From positions 682,001 to 746,000 of the forward strand of contig CBDDJJ010000002.1 of assembly GCA_965229625.1 (NCBI GenBank): 64,000 nt of DNA, given 5' to 3'. A model generated the notes under the pieces. That model worked only from the letters and a program-made list of their open reading frames with translations. It did no database searches and was not told the DNA's origin. Of this stretch, positions 38,388 to 47,481 are shown piece after piece (the first letter of the stretch is position 1; each line of letters opens with the position of its first letter). The stretch is from JANQIO01 sp965229625 (GTDB lineage: Bacteria; Pseudomonadota; Gammaproteobacteria; Pseudomonadales; Halieaceae). A program made the translations under genes and the position numbers.

Positions 38388-39475
38388 ACACCGCCTCCCA
38401 GGGCCGATACGTCACGAAAAGTGTCGGCACGCTTGTCCGTGGCGGACTCCGCCCGGGGCCGCGATATCATGCTATCGACCTGGAAGCCTTGTAGGGACAG
38501 GGCCTCTTGAAGACTCCGCAGTTCGCCGTGAAGAACCTGCACCGTGGCGGGACGTTCTGCTTCCAGCGAAACGGATATGCGCTGCCCTCGCAGGTAAAGC
38601 TGCACTTCCAGCGCACCCATGGACTCGAGTTCAAGCGCGAATGCCACTTCCCAGCTGCGTTCACTTGACTGATTCGGGGCTTCCCGGGAGCGCTGGTGTC
38701 GCAGGGTAATGGCCACTGGCTGACACTTCTGGCCCCAGACCATTGGGAGCTCCAGACTCCAGAAAAAGTGCCCTTGTTCCGCCATGCGAATGGAGTTCAA
38801 CTGACGCAGGCTGAGATGCGCGAGCAGTCCCTCAAGCAGCTCTCTGAAAGCCTCGTCCAGCACGCCGTTGTCGCCACCGAGGAGTCGCCACAGCAATAGC
38901 TTGAAATCGTTGCTCACGACAGCGGGAAGCAGTCCGGGCTCCGCGGTGGCGGCAGCCAGCCGCGCTTCAAGCAGCAACCCGGCGTCGCGTATGGCGTCCC
39001 GCAAGTGTCCGGGTTGAACCAGGTCCCCAGGGCTCAACAGCCTGGAGCGCAGCAAAGCCTCTGGCCTGAGCAGCGGCGCGTCATCATCGCCGGAAGATAG
39101 ATGGGCAAGCAATCCGGCCAGCGGTTGCTGTCGCACTGCCATCCGCTGCAGCGTTGACACGACCGGGTTCTCGCCATCGGCCGCTCCTGCCTCATCATTG
39201 CCTGGCATGGAACGCAGCACGGCATAGCGGGGTCCGTCATTCCCCACCATCATGCGCAGCAGCAGTTCCTGACCTACCGCCAGCTGCATTCCCGCGCCAA
39301 GGCGCAGGGTCTGGGCACCGGCGCGAACCAGAAAGGCGCCGTCCGGCTCCACCTGTTCAACCCGGGCTCGAATTAGCTGGCCGGGATGCGGCACCCCGCC
39401 GCCAGGGCGCTCGCGGCCCAGGGCAAGCCCGGCTACCGGGCTCAGCCGCATGTCTCCGTTACCCGCGTCGAGCAT
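38384..39475 (-). CDS. Second FliK-like hook-length-control protein
   Basis: 363 residues. The C-terminal ~90 residues form a Flg_hook/FliK-C type domain (ALEVQLYLRGQRISVSLEAE, VLHGELRSLQEALSLQGFQV). The N-terminus has a beta-rich segment (GQLIRARVEQVEPDGAFLVR). A canonical fliK exists at 62049, so this is a paralogue. Paired by a 4-base overlap with the fhlB-like gene, matching the FliK-FlhB partnership in substrate switching. A strong sigma-28 promoter precedes it. GAGGA lies 8 bases before the ATG. Confidence 0.82.
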   Translation of the reverse strand: MLDAGNGDMRLSPVAGLALGRERPGGGVPHPGQLIRARVEQVEPDGAFLVRAGAQTLRLGAGMQLAVGQELLLRMMVGNDGPRYAVLRSMPGNDEAGAADGENPVVSTLQRMAVRQQPLAGLLAHLSSGDDDAPLLRPEALLRSRLLSPGDLVQPGHLRDAIRDAGLLLEARLAAATAEPGLLPAVVSNDFKLLLWRLLGGDNGVLDEAFRELLEGLLAHLSLRQLNSIRMAEQGHFFWSLELPMVWGQKCQPVAITLRHQRSREAPNQSSERSWEVAFALELESMGALEVQLYLRGQRISVSLEAERPATVQVLHGELRSLQEALSLQGFQVDSMISRPRAESATDKRADTFRDVSALGGGV

Positions 39476-39506
39476 GTCGGTTTCCTCGTCATTGCTCCTG
39501 GTGTCT

Positions 39507-39533
39507 TTATCGGCGCGCCGATCAATTTCTTTA
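39507..39533 (-). promoter_or_regulatory. Sigma-28 (FliA) promoter of the second fliK / fhlB pair
   Basis: Minus strand: TAAAGAAA, 11 bases, GCCGATAA. The -10 is a perfect 8 of 8 and the TAAAG core is intact. It ends 32 bases before the ATG at 39475. Confidence 0.85.
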
Positions 39534-39557
39534 ATTCCAAAAGATAGTTTTGGATGT

Positions 39558-39573
39558 TGGCAAGCAAATTGCT
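39558..39573 (+). promoter_or_regulatory. Sigma-54 promoter of the fliG operon
   Basis: TGGCAAG, CAAA, TTGCT: one mismatch to TGGCACG-N4-TTGCW. About 95 bases before the fliG ATG. Confidence 0.75.
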
Positions 39574-39668
39574 GCTACCCCCTGTGAGACCCGATACGAC
39601 GTCTCTATGACGAGTTATTGACGGCTGGTATCGGGAATTGCAGGGAAATCCACAAGAGCGTCAAGAAA

Positions 39669-40724
39669 ATGTCGACCGCACCTGAACCAGCCGAGATGCG
39701 TGCTGAAGGGACCAGTCCCCCACCCGCCCCCGCATTGAGCGGCGCCCAACGGGCTGCCCAGTTGCTACTGGTACTCGGCGAGGACAAGGCCGCGCAGATC
39801 CTCCGTCAACTCGAGCCAGCAGATATACAGAAAGTCGGCGCGGCTATGACTGAGATCAACACGGTAGACAGCACCGCTGTTAGCAGCGTTCTTTCGCACT
39901 TTGTCAGCCAGTACGAAACCGACAGCTCGATCCGGGTATCACCCGGAGATTACACCCGCAATGTCATGATCCAGGCCCTGGGTGAGGAGCGGGCAGTGGG
40001 CATCCTGAGCAAAATCAGCATGGGCGCAGACACCCGGGCCCTTGAATCCCTGCGTTGGATGGAGCCCCAGGTCATCGCCGGACTGATCGAAGGTGAGCAC
40101 CCGCAGATTCAGGCCATTGTCATCTCTTACCTTCCCGCGGACCTCGCCGCCGAAGTCCTGGCGGCCATACCCGAAGAAGCGGGTACTGACATCCTGGTGC
40201 GCGTGGCGTCGCTCGATACAGTCGACCCCAAGGCCCTGAGCGAGCTGAACCTTTCGCTCCAGCAGCAGGTCGATGGCGTGGTCTCCAAGCAGGATTCCGC
40301 CACCGAAGGCCTCAAGGTGGTAGCGAATATTCTCAACGCCATGAACCCCGATGCCCAGGAACAGGTGATGACCAGGGTGCGCGAAGTGGATGAAGAACTC
40401 GCTTCAAAAGTCCAGGAGCGGCGCTACGTGTTTGAAGACCTGCAGAAAATTCCGGATCGGGATTTCCAGGTGGTACTGCGTGAACTGCCTACCGATCGCC
40501 TCGCCATCGCCATGAAAGGCGCTGACCAGGAGCTGCGCGAGAAAGTGTTCCGCAATATGTCCAAGCGCGCCGCGGAAATATTCCAGGACGACATGGATAC
40601 TCTCGGCCCTGTGAAGGTGGCCGATGTGGAAGACGCACAGCGCGAAATCGTGGAGATCGTGCAAAAGCTGTCGGAAAACGGAGACATCACTCTCTCCATA
40701 GATGCGGATGACATGCTGGAGTAA
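39669..40724 (+). CDS. fliG: Flagellar rotor/switch protein FliG
   Basis: 351 residues, somewhat long because of an Ala/Pro-rich N-terminal extension. The middle domain carries EGEHPQIQAIVISYL, the EHPQ motif that binds FliM. The C-terminal torque domain has AMKGADQELREKVFRNMSKR and FQDDMDTLGPVKVADVE; the charged residues that meet the stator are kept, with Lys where E. coli has Arg in GPVR. ATG 39669 is preferred over an upstream in-frame start at 39618. Normally fliG sits between fliF and fliH; here it leads fliG-fliM-fliN behind a sigma-54 promoter. Confidence 0.95.
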   Translation: MSTAPEPAEMRAEGTSPPPAPALSGAQRAAQLLLVLGEDKAAQILRQLEPADIQKVGAAMTEINTVDSTAVSSVLSHFVSQYETDSSIRVSPGDYTRNVMIQALGEERAVGILSKISMGADTRALESLRWMEPQVIAGLIEGEHPQIQAIVISYLPADLAAEVLAAIPEEAGTDILVRVASLDTVDPKALSELNLSLQQQVDGVVSKQDSATEGLKVVANILNAMNPDAQEQVMTRVREVDEELASKVQERRYVFEDLQKIPDRDFQVVLRELPTDRLAIAMKGADQELREKVFRNMSKRAAEIFQDDMDTLGPVKVADVEDAQREIVEIVQKLSENGDITLSIDADDMLE

Positions 40725-40727
40725 GCG

Positions 40728-41660
40728 ATGAGCGACCTGCTATCCAAAGATGAAGTCGACGCGCTGCTGACGGGCGAAGAGGATGTGGGCGCTGAGGCCA
40801 CTGGCGAACAGCGCCCGTACGACCTCAGTCTTACCAGCCAGCGCCTGAGTGGCTGGAAGAAGCAACTGGGGCTGGTAGATGACAACCTTGGCCGCTGCCT
40901 GGGGCAACGCCTGCTTGGCCTCCTGCACAAACCCGCCCACGTCGCCATGGAGGGTGTGCGCCTGCTGCGCTTCAACGAGTACGTGGACAGTCTGGAACTA
41001 CCCACCGGTCTTACCAGCTTCCGGCTGGAACCCGCCGGTGGTGTGCTGATGGTGGTGATGGATGCGCACATGGTGTACAGCCTGGTCGAGAGCATGTTCG
41101 GCGGCCACGGGCGCCAGGTTGCGATCCATTCGCGTGGTTTCTCCACCACTGAGCAGCGCGTACTGGAACTGGGGCTACAGAGCATACTCGCCGCGGTGCG
41201 TGAAGCCTGGCGCCAGCTGGCCGACCAGGAATTTGCGGTCTGTGAGAGCGAGCACAACCCCCAGGCCTCCAGCGTTTTTGAGCCCGATGAAATTGTCATG
41301 ATCCGCCGCTACAGCATCCACTACGACGGTGGCGGTGGCGAGCTGGGGCTGGTCATGTCCGATGACCTCGTGGAAGCACTGTTCCGTACCGGGACTGTGC
41401 ACCATGCACCCGCCGGCAACGGTGGAAAGGAGCTACTGCGCCGCCGGGCCAGGGAGCTCGAGGCGACGGTTGCAGGTGTTATCAGCGGAGTGGAACTCCC
41501 GCTCAAACAGCTACTCAGGCTGCGACCGGGTGACATCCTGCCCATCGAATCCGCCGAAGCCGTCGACGTTACCGTCAATGGCGTCAAGAAGTTCACCGCC
41601 CTGGTTGGCGATGTCGACGGCCGTGTTGGCCTGAGCATCACCGGCCTGGAGGAAAAATAG
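40728..41660 (+). CDS. fliM: Flagellar switch protein FliM
   Basis: 310 residues. The N-terminal CheY-P-binding peptide is LLSKDEVDALLTG. The CheC-like middle has SMFGGHGRQVAIHSRGFSTT and EQRVLELGL, and the C-terminal SpoA domain has RLRPGDILPIESAEAVDVTV and KKFTALVGDVDGRVGLSIT. The middle region is more divergent than usual: the conserved start of the domain reads YDLSLTSQRLSGWKKQLG. It follows fliG by 3 bases and precedes fliN by 2. It is the only fliM in the window. Confidence 0.93.
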   Translation: MSDLLSKDEVDALLTGEEDVGAEATGEQRPYDLSLTSQRLSGWKKQLGLVDDNLGRCLGQRLLGLLHKPAHVAMEGVRLLRFNEYVDSLELPTGLTSFRLEPAGGVLMVVMDAHMVYSLVESMFGGHGRQVAIHSRGFSTTEQRVLELGLQSILAAVREAWRQLADQEFAVCESEHNPQASSVFEPDEIVMIRRYSIHYDGGGGELGLVMSDDLVEALFRTGTVHHAPAGNGGKELLRRRARELEATVAGVISGVELPLKQLLRLRPGDILPIESAEAVDVTVNGVKKFTALVGDVDGRVGLSITGLEEK

Positions 41661-41662
41661 CA

Positions 41663-42004
41663 ATGAGTGACACCCAGTCGGAAGCCGCCGTGGCAGCGCC
41701 CACGAATCCTGTCGAGCTGCGACCCAGCGGCGGGCTCAGCGTGGTAGGTCGCGACCTGTCGATGCTCGAGGACATCCCGGTGGAACTTGCCATGGAGCTT
41801 GCCAGAGTCGAGATCACCATCCGCGACCTGCTGGCGCTCGCGCCCGGTTCACTGCTCACGCTGCCCGGCGAGAGTCTGGATGGCGTGACCGTGATGGCCG
41901 GACGGCTGCGCGTGGCGCGCGGTGAAATTACCAGCCAGAACCATTGCTATGGCGTCAGGGTATTGGAACTGACAGACACTGCTGATACCGGAGACAAATC
42001 GTGA
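41663..42004 (+). CDS. fliN: Divergent FliN switch protein (first of two)
   Basis: 113 residues: a ~30-residue variable N-terminus, then a SpoA domain (MLEDIPVELAMELARVEITI, DLLALAPGSLLTLPGESLDG, GEITSQNHCYGVRVLEL). It departs from the canonical FliN pattern at several sites: ELAR instead of ELG(R/K), and VMAGRLRVARGE where FliN usually has INGxLIAxGE. A more canonical fliN begins at 63799. It forms part of fliG-fliM-fliN-fliO; the last codons overlap fliO by 4 bases. Confidence 0.85.
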   Translation: MSDTQSEAAVAAPTNPVELRPSGGLSVVGRDLSMLEDIPVELAMELARVEITIRDLLALAPGSLLTLPGESLDGVTVMAGRLRVARGEITSQNHCYGVRVLELTDTADTGDKS

Positions 42005-42411
42005 GGATCTCAGTGCCTACAGGACTGCTGCTGTTCGCCCAGGGCGCGTATGCAGACGAATCAGGGTTCCAGGGTCTCAGCGGCGGCAAACTGCTTGAAA
42101 CCACTTTCGGGCTGTTACTGGTACTGGGCCTGATCTTCATATTGGCGCGAGTGCTGCAGCGCATGCAGGCGAGTGTCGGCGGCGGGAACAAGCTGCTGGG
42201 CGTCGTATCCAGCCTCAATCTCGGTACCCGGGAGCGCATCCTGCTGCTCCGCGCAGCCGACAAGTACATCCTGGTCGCGGCAACGCCGCATAGCATGTCC
42301 GCCCTGCACGTCTTCGACGAACTACCAGAACCCGCGATTGAACAAGCGACGGTGGAAACAGGCTTTTCCAGCTTGATGCAGTCCCTGAAGGGCGGGGGCC
42401 AGCAGCAGTGA
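42001..42411 (+). CDS. fliO: Flagellar export assembly protein FliO
   Basis: 136 residues, GTG start in a GTGA overlap with fliN. A short leader precedes one membrane helix (about 36-54, TFGLLLVLGLIFILARVLQ). The FliO cytoplasmic domain follows: NKLLGVVSSLNLGTRERILL and ADKYILVAATPHSMSALHVF. It aids assembly of the FliPQR gate. Confidence 0.92.
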   Translation: MRISVPTGLLLFAQGAYADESGFQGLSGGKLLETTFGLLLVLGLIFILARVLQRMQASVGGGNKLLGVVSSLNLGTRERILLLRAADKYILVAATPHSMSALHVFDELPEPAIEQATVETGFSSLMQSLKGGGQQQ

Positions 42412-43151
42412 GAACAGCGCCACTCCTTGTGCTGGGTTGCCTGGCATTTGCAGCCAGCCCGTCGGTGTTTGCCCAGGATACGGGTATCACCCTGCTGACC
42501 CTTACCGACGCCGGCGACGGCAGCCAGACCTACAGCACCAGCCTCAATATCCTGCTGATGATGACCGTTCTGAGCCTGTTGCCGGCGGCGCTGATATCGA
42601 TGACGTCGTTCACCCGCATCGTGGTGACACTCGCCATCCTGCGGCAGGCGCTGGGAACCATGCAAACGCCTTCAAACCAGGTATTGATCGGCCTGGCCCT
42701 GTTCACGAGCCTGTTCATCATGGCGCCGGTGCTGGAGACGGCGTACCAGGACGGCCTCAAACCCTATATGGATGGCCAACTGGGATTCGAGCAGGCGGCC
42801 ATAGCCGCCAGTACGCCGTTCCATGAATTCATGACCCTACAGACGCGCGAAACGGATGTAGCGCTGTTCATCGAACTCGCAGATATTGAACCCGTGGCGT
42901 CACCGGAACAGCTGCCCTTCAGGGTGTTGCTCCCGGCATTTCTGACCAGCGAACTAAAGACGGCGTTCCAGATTGGCTTCCTGGTCTTCATTCCGTTCCT
43001 GATCATCGACCTGGTGGTGGCGAGTGTCCTCATGTCGATGGGCATGATGATGCTGTCACCGATGCTGGTCTCGCTGCCCTTCAAACTGATGCTGTTTGTG
43101 CTGGTGGACGGTTGGGCGCTGGTGATGGGCACGCTGGCGGCGAGCTTCTAG
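42408..43151 (+). CDS. fliP: Flagellar export gate protein FliP
   Basis: 247 residues, GTG start overlapping the fliO stop. A signal peptide ends near FAQD; four membrane helices follow. FliP hallmarks are VLSLLPAALISMTSFTRIVV, ALGTMQTPSNQVLIGLALFT, FQIGFLVFIPFLIIDLVVAS and MGMMMLSPMLVSLPFKLMLF. It builds the export channel with FliQ and FliR. Confidence 0.97.
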   Translation: MRTAPLLVLGCLAFAASPSVFAQDTGITLLTLTDAGDGSQTYSTSLNILLMMTVLSLLPAALISMTSFTRIVVTLAILRQALGTMQTPSNQVLIGLALFTSLFIMAPVLETAYQDGLKPYMDGQLGFEQAAIAASTPFHEFMTLQTRETDVALFIELADIEPVASPEQLPFRVLLPAFLTSELKTAFQIGFLVFIPFLIIDLVVASVLMSMGMMMLSPMLVSLPFKLMLFVLVDGWALVMGTLAASF

Positions 43152-43154
43152 ATC

Positions 43155-43424
43155 ATGGACGCCGACATGATCCTGCAGATTGGCCGCGAATCGCTCTACG
43201 TCACAGTCTTGTTAGCGGCACCGATGCTGCTGGCCGCACTGGCCATCGGATTGTTGGTCGGGATCTTTCAGGCCGCCACGCAGATCCAGGAACAAACCCT
43301 CAGCTTTATTCCGAAGCTTATCGCACTGGTCATCGCACTCCTGCTGGCCGGCCAGTGGATGATCAACAACTGGCTGTATTTCTGTCGCCAGCTGTTTGAA
43401 CAGATACCACTACTGATCGGCTAA
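43155..43424 (+). CDS. fliQ: Flagellar export gate protein FliQ
   Basis: 89 residues with two membrane helices. It has APMLLAALAIGLLVGIFQAA, TQIQEQTLSFIPKLIALVIA, and GQWMINNWLYF. It lies 3 bases after fliP and 2 before fliR. Part of the FliPQR helical gate. Confidence 0.96.
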   Translation: MDADMILQIGRESLYVTVLLAAPMLLAALAIGLLVGIFQAATQIQEQTLSFIPKLIALVIALLLAGQWMINNWLYFCRQLFEQIPLLIG

Positions 43425-43426
43425 CC

Positions 43427-44197
43427 ATGACCCTGAGTACTGTCGACATTTTCAACTGGCTGGCGAGCTTCCTGTGGCCCTTTGTACGCTTCAGCGCGAT
43501 GCTGCTGGTAGCACCCTTCTTTGGATCCCGGTCAATTCCCGTGCGCAGCCGGGTGATACTGGCAGCACTCCTGGCGCTGGTTGTGGCGCCGCTGATGAAC
43601 CAGCCAGAGGTGAAACTGCTGTCCGCAACCGGCTTTGTCCTCCTGCTGCAGCAGATACTCGCCGGCGTATTGCTGGGTCTGCTGCTGCAGGCTGTGTTTG
43701 CCGCCGTCGTTATGGCGGGCCAGACCATCGCCACCACGATGGGCCTGGGTTTTGCTTCTACGGTAGATCCCCAGAACGGAATTCAAGTCGCAGTCGTGGG
43801 CCAGTTCTACATGATCATGGCAACGCTGATTTTCCTGGCCGTAGACGGACACCTGGTGATGATCGAGCTGCTGGCAGGATCTTTCCAGATTCTGCCAGTG
43901 AGCACCCAGGTAATCCCGGTGGAGCGGCTGATGGGTGTTGTAATCTGGTGCGGCCGCATGTTCGCCGACGCGGTGCTGATCTCACTGCCGGTCGTGGCGG
44001 GCGTACTGTTGGTCAACCTCGCGCTCGGTATCGTCACCCGGGCCGCGCCACAGCTTAATATCTTCGCCGTGGGCTTCCCACTCACCATCATCGCCGGGTT
44101 CTCCCTGATGCTGCTCGCCGTGCCAGTGCTGCAGCCTGTGTTCACTGAAATCCTGCAGGAAAACTTCCGCTTTATGGCGGAAGCACTGCACCCCTGA
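43427..44197 (+). CDS. fliR: Flagellar export gate protein FliR
   Basis: 256 residues, about six membrane helices. FliR signatures include FVRFSAMLLVAPFFGSRSIP, GQTIATTMGLGFASTVDPQN, and a C-terminal LNIFAVGFPLTIIAGFSLML. It is one copy in the P5Q4R1 gate. Lies between fliQ and flhB as usual. Confidence 0.96.
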   Translation: MTLSTVDIFNWLASFLWPFVRFSAMLLVAPFFGSRSIPVRSRVILAALLALVVAPLMNQPEVKLLSATGFVLLLQQILAGVLLGLLLQAVFAAVVMAGQTIATTMGLGFASTVDPQNGIQVAVVGQFYMIMATLIFLAVDGHLVMIELLAGSFQILPVSTQVIPVERLMGVVIWCGRMFADAVLISLPVVAGVLLVNLALGIVTRAAPQLNIFAVGFPLTIIAGFSLMLLAVPVLQPVFTEILQENFRFMAEALHP

Positions 44198-44204
44198 GGT
44201 CGGC

Positions 44205-45332
44205 ATGGCAGAAGAGACTTCCCAGGAACGCACAGAGGAGCCGACACCGAAACGGCTACAGGATGCGCGCAAAAAAGGACAGGTGGCCCGGTCCCGGGAT
44301 TTCAACACCACTTTATCCCTGTTAGCCGGTGGCGGTGGCTGCCTGTTGCTGGGCCCAGCCATGTTCAATGATCTGATTTCCATGCTGGGCTCCAGCCTGA
44401 CTCTGGAGCGCGGCATCATTTTCGATGTGAACGCAGCTCAGCGCATGTTCCATGACGCGCTGCTGCAGTCTGCCGTTGCACTGGCACCGCTGCTGGTGTT
44501 GCTGTTTGTCTGCAGTCTGCTGGGTCCGCTGGCTATGGGCGGACTGGTAGTGAGCGCCGAGTCGCTGCAGCCAAAACTGGAGCGGGTTGACCCCCTGAAG
44601 GGCCTGAAGCGGATTTTCTCCGCCAATGGCCTGGTGGAACTGGTCAAGGCCATCCTCAAGTTCCTGCTGGTGGGCTCCGCCGCCGTCGCCTGCCTGTGGC
44701 AGCTCGCAGACTGGCTGATCGCCCTCGGGCTGGGACCCGTGAGTCTCTCCATCGCCAAGATCGGCCCGCGTTTTGTCTGGTGCTTCCTGATGATCAGCGC
44801 CGCCATGCTGCTCGTGGCTATGATCGACGTGCCATTCCAGCTCTGGGAGCACAGCCGCAAGCTGCGAATGACCCGCCAGGAAATCAAGGACGAAATGAAG
44901 GAGTCCGAAGGTCGGCCAGAGGTCAAGGGCCACGTGCGCCGCTTGCAACAGCAGGCCGCCCAGCAGCGCATGATGCAGGACGTGCCGACGGCGGATGTGG
45001 TGATCACCAACCCCACTCACTTTGCCGTGGCTCTGCGCTACGTGGACGGCGAGATGCGCGCACCGATTGTCGTGGCCAAGGGACGTGACCTGGTCGCTGC
45101 ACGCATTCGCGAGCTAGCCGAATCGAACCGCGTCACCATTTTCTCGGCGCCGCCTCTGGCGCGGGCGCTCTACGCCGGAGCCGACATTGGTGAAGAGATT
45201 CCCGCTGAGCTGTTCATGGCAGTAGCGCGCGTGCTCGCTTATGTCTTCCAGCTCAAGAACGCCGGTGACTATGGCCCGAGAGTCACCCCCCCTGACCCGA
45301 ATTCACTCACACCAGACGCCAGCACCGATTGA
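44205..45332 (+). CDS. flhB: Flagellar export switch protein FlhB
   Basis: 375 residues. It begins AEETSQERTEEPTPKRLQDA, has four membrane helices, and its cytoplasmic domain holds the NPTH autocleavage site in DVVITNPTHFAVALRY. After cleavage FlhB switches export from rod/hook to filament substrates under FliK control. A separate FhlB-like domain protein (38082) could substitute for its C-terminal part. Confidence 0.97.
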   Translation: MAEETSQERTEEPTPKRLQDARKKGQVARSRDFNTTLSLLAGGGGCLLLGPAMFNDLISMLGSSLTLERGIIFDVNAAQRMFHDALLQSAVALAPLLVLLFVCSLLGPLAMGGLVVSAESLQPKLERVDPLKGLKRIFSANGLVELVKAILKFLLVGSAAVACLWQLADWLIALGLGPVSLSIAKIGPRFVWCFLMISAAMLLVAMIDVPFQLWEHSRKLRMTRQEIKDEMKESEGRPEVKGHVRRLQQQAAQQRMMQDVPTADVVITNPTHFAVALRYVDGEMRAPIVVAKGRDLVAARIRELAESNRVTIFSAPPLARALYAGADIGEEIPAELFMAVARVLAYVFQLKNAGDYGPRVTPPDPNSLTPDASTD

Positions 45333-45344
45333 GGAACTTGAACC

Positions 45345-47459
45345 ATGACTGACGTAATTGCCAGCGGGTCCAGTACGACCGCCTTCCTCGCCCTGACGCG
45401 GAAACAGCTACTGATGGGTATGGGTGCACCACTGCTGATCATCATGTTGCTGTCCATGATGGTGCTACCGCTGCCACCGCTGGCCCTGGATTTCCTGTTT
45501 ACATTCAATATCGCGCTGTCGTTGATCGTGCTGTTTGCAACGGTCTACACCCAGCGACCACTGGATTTCGTGCTGTTCCCCTCCATCATCCTGGTAGCCA
45601 CCCTCATGCGGCTGGCTCTGAACATCGCATCGACCCGGGTGGTGCTGCTGGAAGGCCACACCGGTACCGCCGCTGCCGGCAAGGTGATCGAAGCTTTCGG
45701 AGAGTTCGTGATCGGTGGTAGCTACGCGGTTGGCCTGGTGGTGTTTGCTATCCTGGTGATCATCAACTTCGTGGTCGTCACCAAGGGCGCCGGTCGAATC
45801 TCCGAGGTGACCGCTCGCTTTACCCTCGACGCCATGCCCGGCAAGCAGCTGGCCATCGATGCCGATCTCAACGCCGGCCTGATCGACCAGGACTCAGCCC
45901 GCGAGCGCCGCGCCCAGGTGGCACGGGAAGCCAGCTTCTATGGAGCAATGGATGGCGCCTCAAAGTTCGTCCGCGGCGATGCCGTAGCGGGGATCCTTAT
46001 CCTGCTGATCAATGTTATCGGCGGCTTTTGCATTGGCATCATCCAGCATGAACTGAGTGCAGCAGACGCGGCGCACAACTATGTACTGCTGACCATCGGC
46101 GACGGCCTGGTCGCACAGATTCCCTCCCTGTTGCTATCGACGGCCGCCGCGCTGATTGTGACCCGAGTGAGCGACAGTGATGCCATGGGCCAACAGGTCA
46201 TGGACCAGCTGCTTGCCAGCCCCAAGGCGCTGACCGTCTCGGGGGCAGTTGTCGGTACCCTGGGCCTGGTGCCGGGCATGCCCAACTTCGTCTTCCTGGC
46301 ACTGGCGGGCGCACTGATCGGCAGCGGCTACCTGCTTTCCCAGCGCAGCAAGGTGGACGTGGAGCCTCTGGACGGCGAACTTGAAGAAGCTCCCGCGCCG
46401 GAAGACCGTGACCTGAGCTGGGATGACGTGCACGGCATTGACATCATCGGTATCGAGGTGGGCTACCGCCTGATTCCCATGGTCGACAAGAACCAGGGCG
46501 GTGAATTGCTGGCGAGAATCCGCGGCGTACGCAAAAAGCTCTCGCAGGACCTCGGCATGTTGATCCAGCCCGTACACGTTCGCGACAACTTCGATCTGCC
46601 GCCCAACGGGTATCGCATTACGCTTTTGGATACACCGGTAGGTGAAGGCGAAGTACAGCCCGGCATGGAGCTGGCGATTAATCCGGGACAGGTATTCGGT
46701 GAGCTGCAAGGAATAGAAACCCACGACCCCGCCTTCGGCCTGGAAGCTCGCTGGATCGATGCTGCCCACCGGGACGAGGCCCAGACCAAGGGCTATACCG
46801 TAGTCGACTGCAGCACGGTGATCGCCACCCATCTTAACAACCTGCTCAAGCAGCATGCCGCTGAGCTGCTGGGCCATGACGAGGTGCAGGAGCTATTGAA
46901 TCGCCTGTCGCAGTCCGCACCCAAGCTGGTCGAGAGCCTGGTACCGGAGATCATCAGCCTGGGCGTGTTGCTGAAAGTGATGCAAAACCTGCTACAGGAA
47001 GGCGTATCACTGCGGGATATGCGCACCGTCGCCGAGGCACTGGCGGAACACGGCGTCGACAACCAGAACGCCGATATTTTGACGGGTCACGTCCGCAGCG
47101 CCATGTCCCGGGCTATCTGCAAGCGAATTAACGGCGCAGAAGCGGAAATCCGCGTGTTTACCCTCGATCAGGAGTTGGAACGGATCTTGCTGTCCTATTT
47201 GCGCGGTGACGAAAACGCCGCTCTGGAGCCACAACTCGTGGAAAACATGATGCAACAGGCAAAAGAACAAAAAGCTCGTCAGGAAGCCCAGGGGGACAGC
47301 GCGGTGCTGCTGGTAGCCCAGGAAATCAGGCTATGGCTGTCACGACTCCTGCGACCGGGTAACCCCGGTCTGCATGTGCTCGCCTATAGCGAAATCCCGG
47401 CCAGCAAGCAGATCAAAGTAGTAGGTACGGTCGGCCAGGCGGCAATTGCTGCCGCCTGA
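45345..47459 (+). CDS. flhA: Flagellar export gate protein FlhA
   Basis: 704 residues: eight membrane helices in the first ~330, then a cytoplasmic docking platform for chaperone-substrate complexes. The FHIPEP signature region is present (RISEVTARFTLDAMPGKQLA, IDADLNAGLIDQDSA). It forms the nonameric ring that couples proton flow to export. Starts 12 bases after flhB. Confidence 0.97.
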   Translation: MTDVIASGSSTTAFLALTRKQLLMGMGAPLLIIMLLSMMVLPLPPLALDFLFTFNIALSLIVLFATVYTQRPLDFVLFPSIILVATLMRLALNIASTRVVLLEGHTGTAAAGKVIEAFGEFVIGGSYAVGLVVFAILVIINFVVVTKGAGRISEVTARFTLDAMPGKQLAIDADLNAGLIDQDSARERRAQVAREASFYGAMDGASKFVRGDAVAGILILLINVIGGFCIGIIQHELSAADAAHNYVLLTIGDGLVAQIPSLLLSTAAALIVTRVSDSDAMGQQVMDQLLASPKALTVSGAVVGTLGLVPGMPNFVFLALAGALIGSGYLLSQRSKVDVEPLDGELEEAPAPEDRDLSWDDVHGIDIIGIEVGYRLIPMVDKNQGGELLARIRGVRKKLSQDLGMLIQPVHVRDNFDLPPNGYRITLLDTPVGEGEVQPGMELAINPGQVFGELQGIETHDPAFGLEARWIDAAHRDEAQTKGYTVVDCSTVIATHLNNLLKQHAAELLGHDEVQELLNRLSQSAPKLVESLVPEIISLGVLLKVMQNLLQEGVSLRDMRTVAEALAEHGVDNQNADILTGHVRSAMSRAICKRINGAEAEIRVFTLDQELERILLSYLRGDENAALEPQLVENMMQQAKEQKARQEAQGDSAVLLVAQEIRLWLSRLLRPGNPGLHVLAYSEIPASKQIKVVGTVGQAAIAAA

Positions 47460-47481
47460 TTGCCGCCCCGAGGACGAGAAA

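Noticed and set aside
40424..41299. 291-codon minus-strand frame over fliG/fliM
   Set aside because: Antisense to clear genes, low-complexity Ser/Arg translation.
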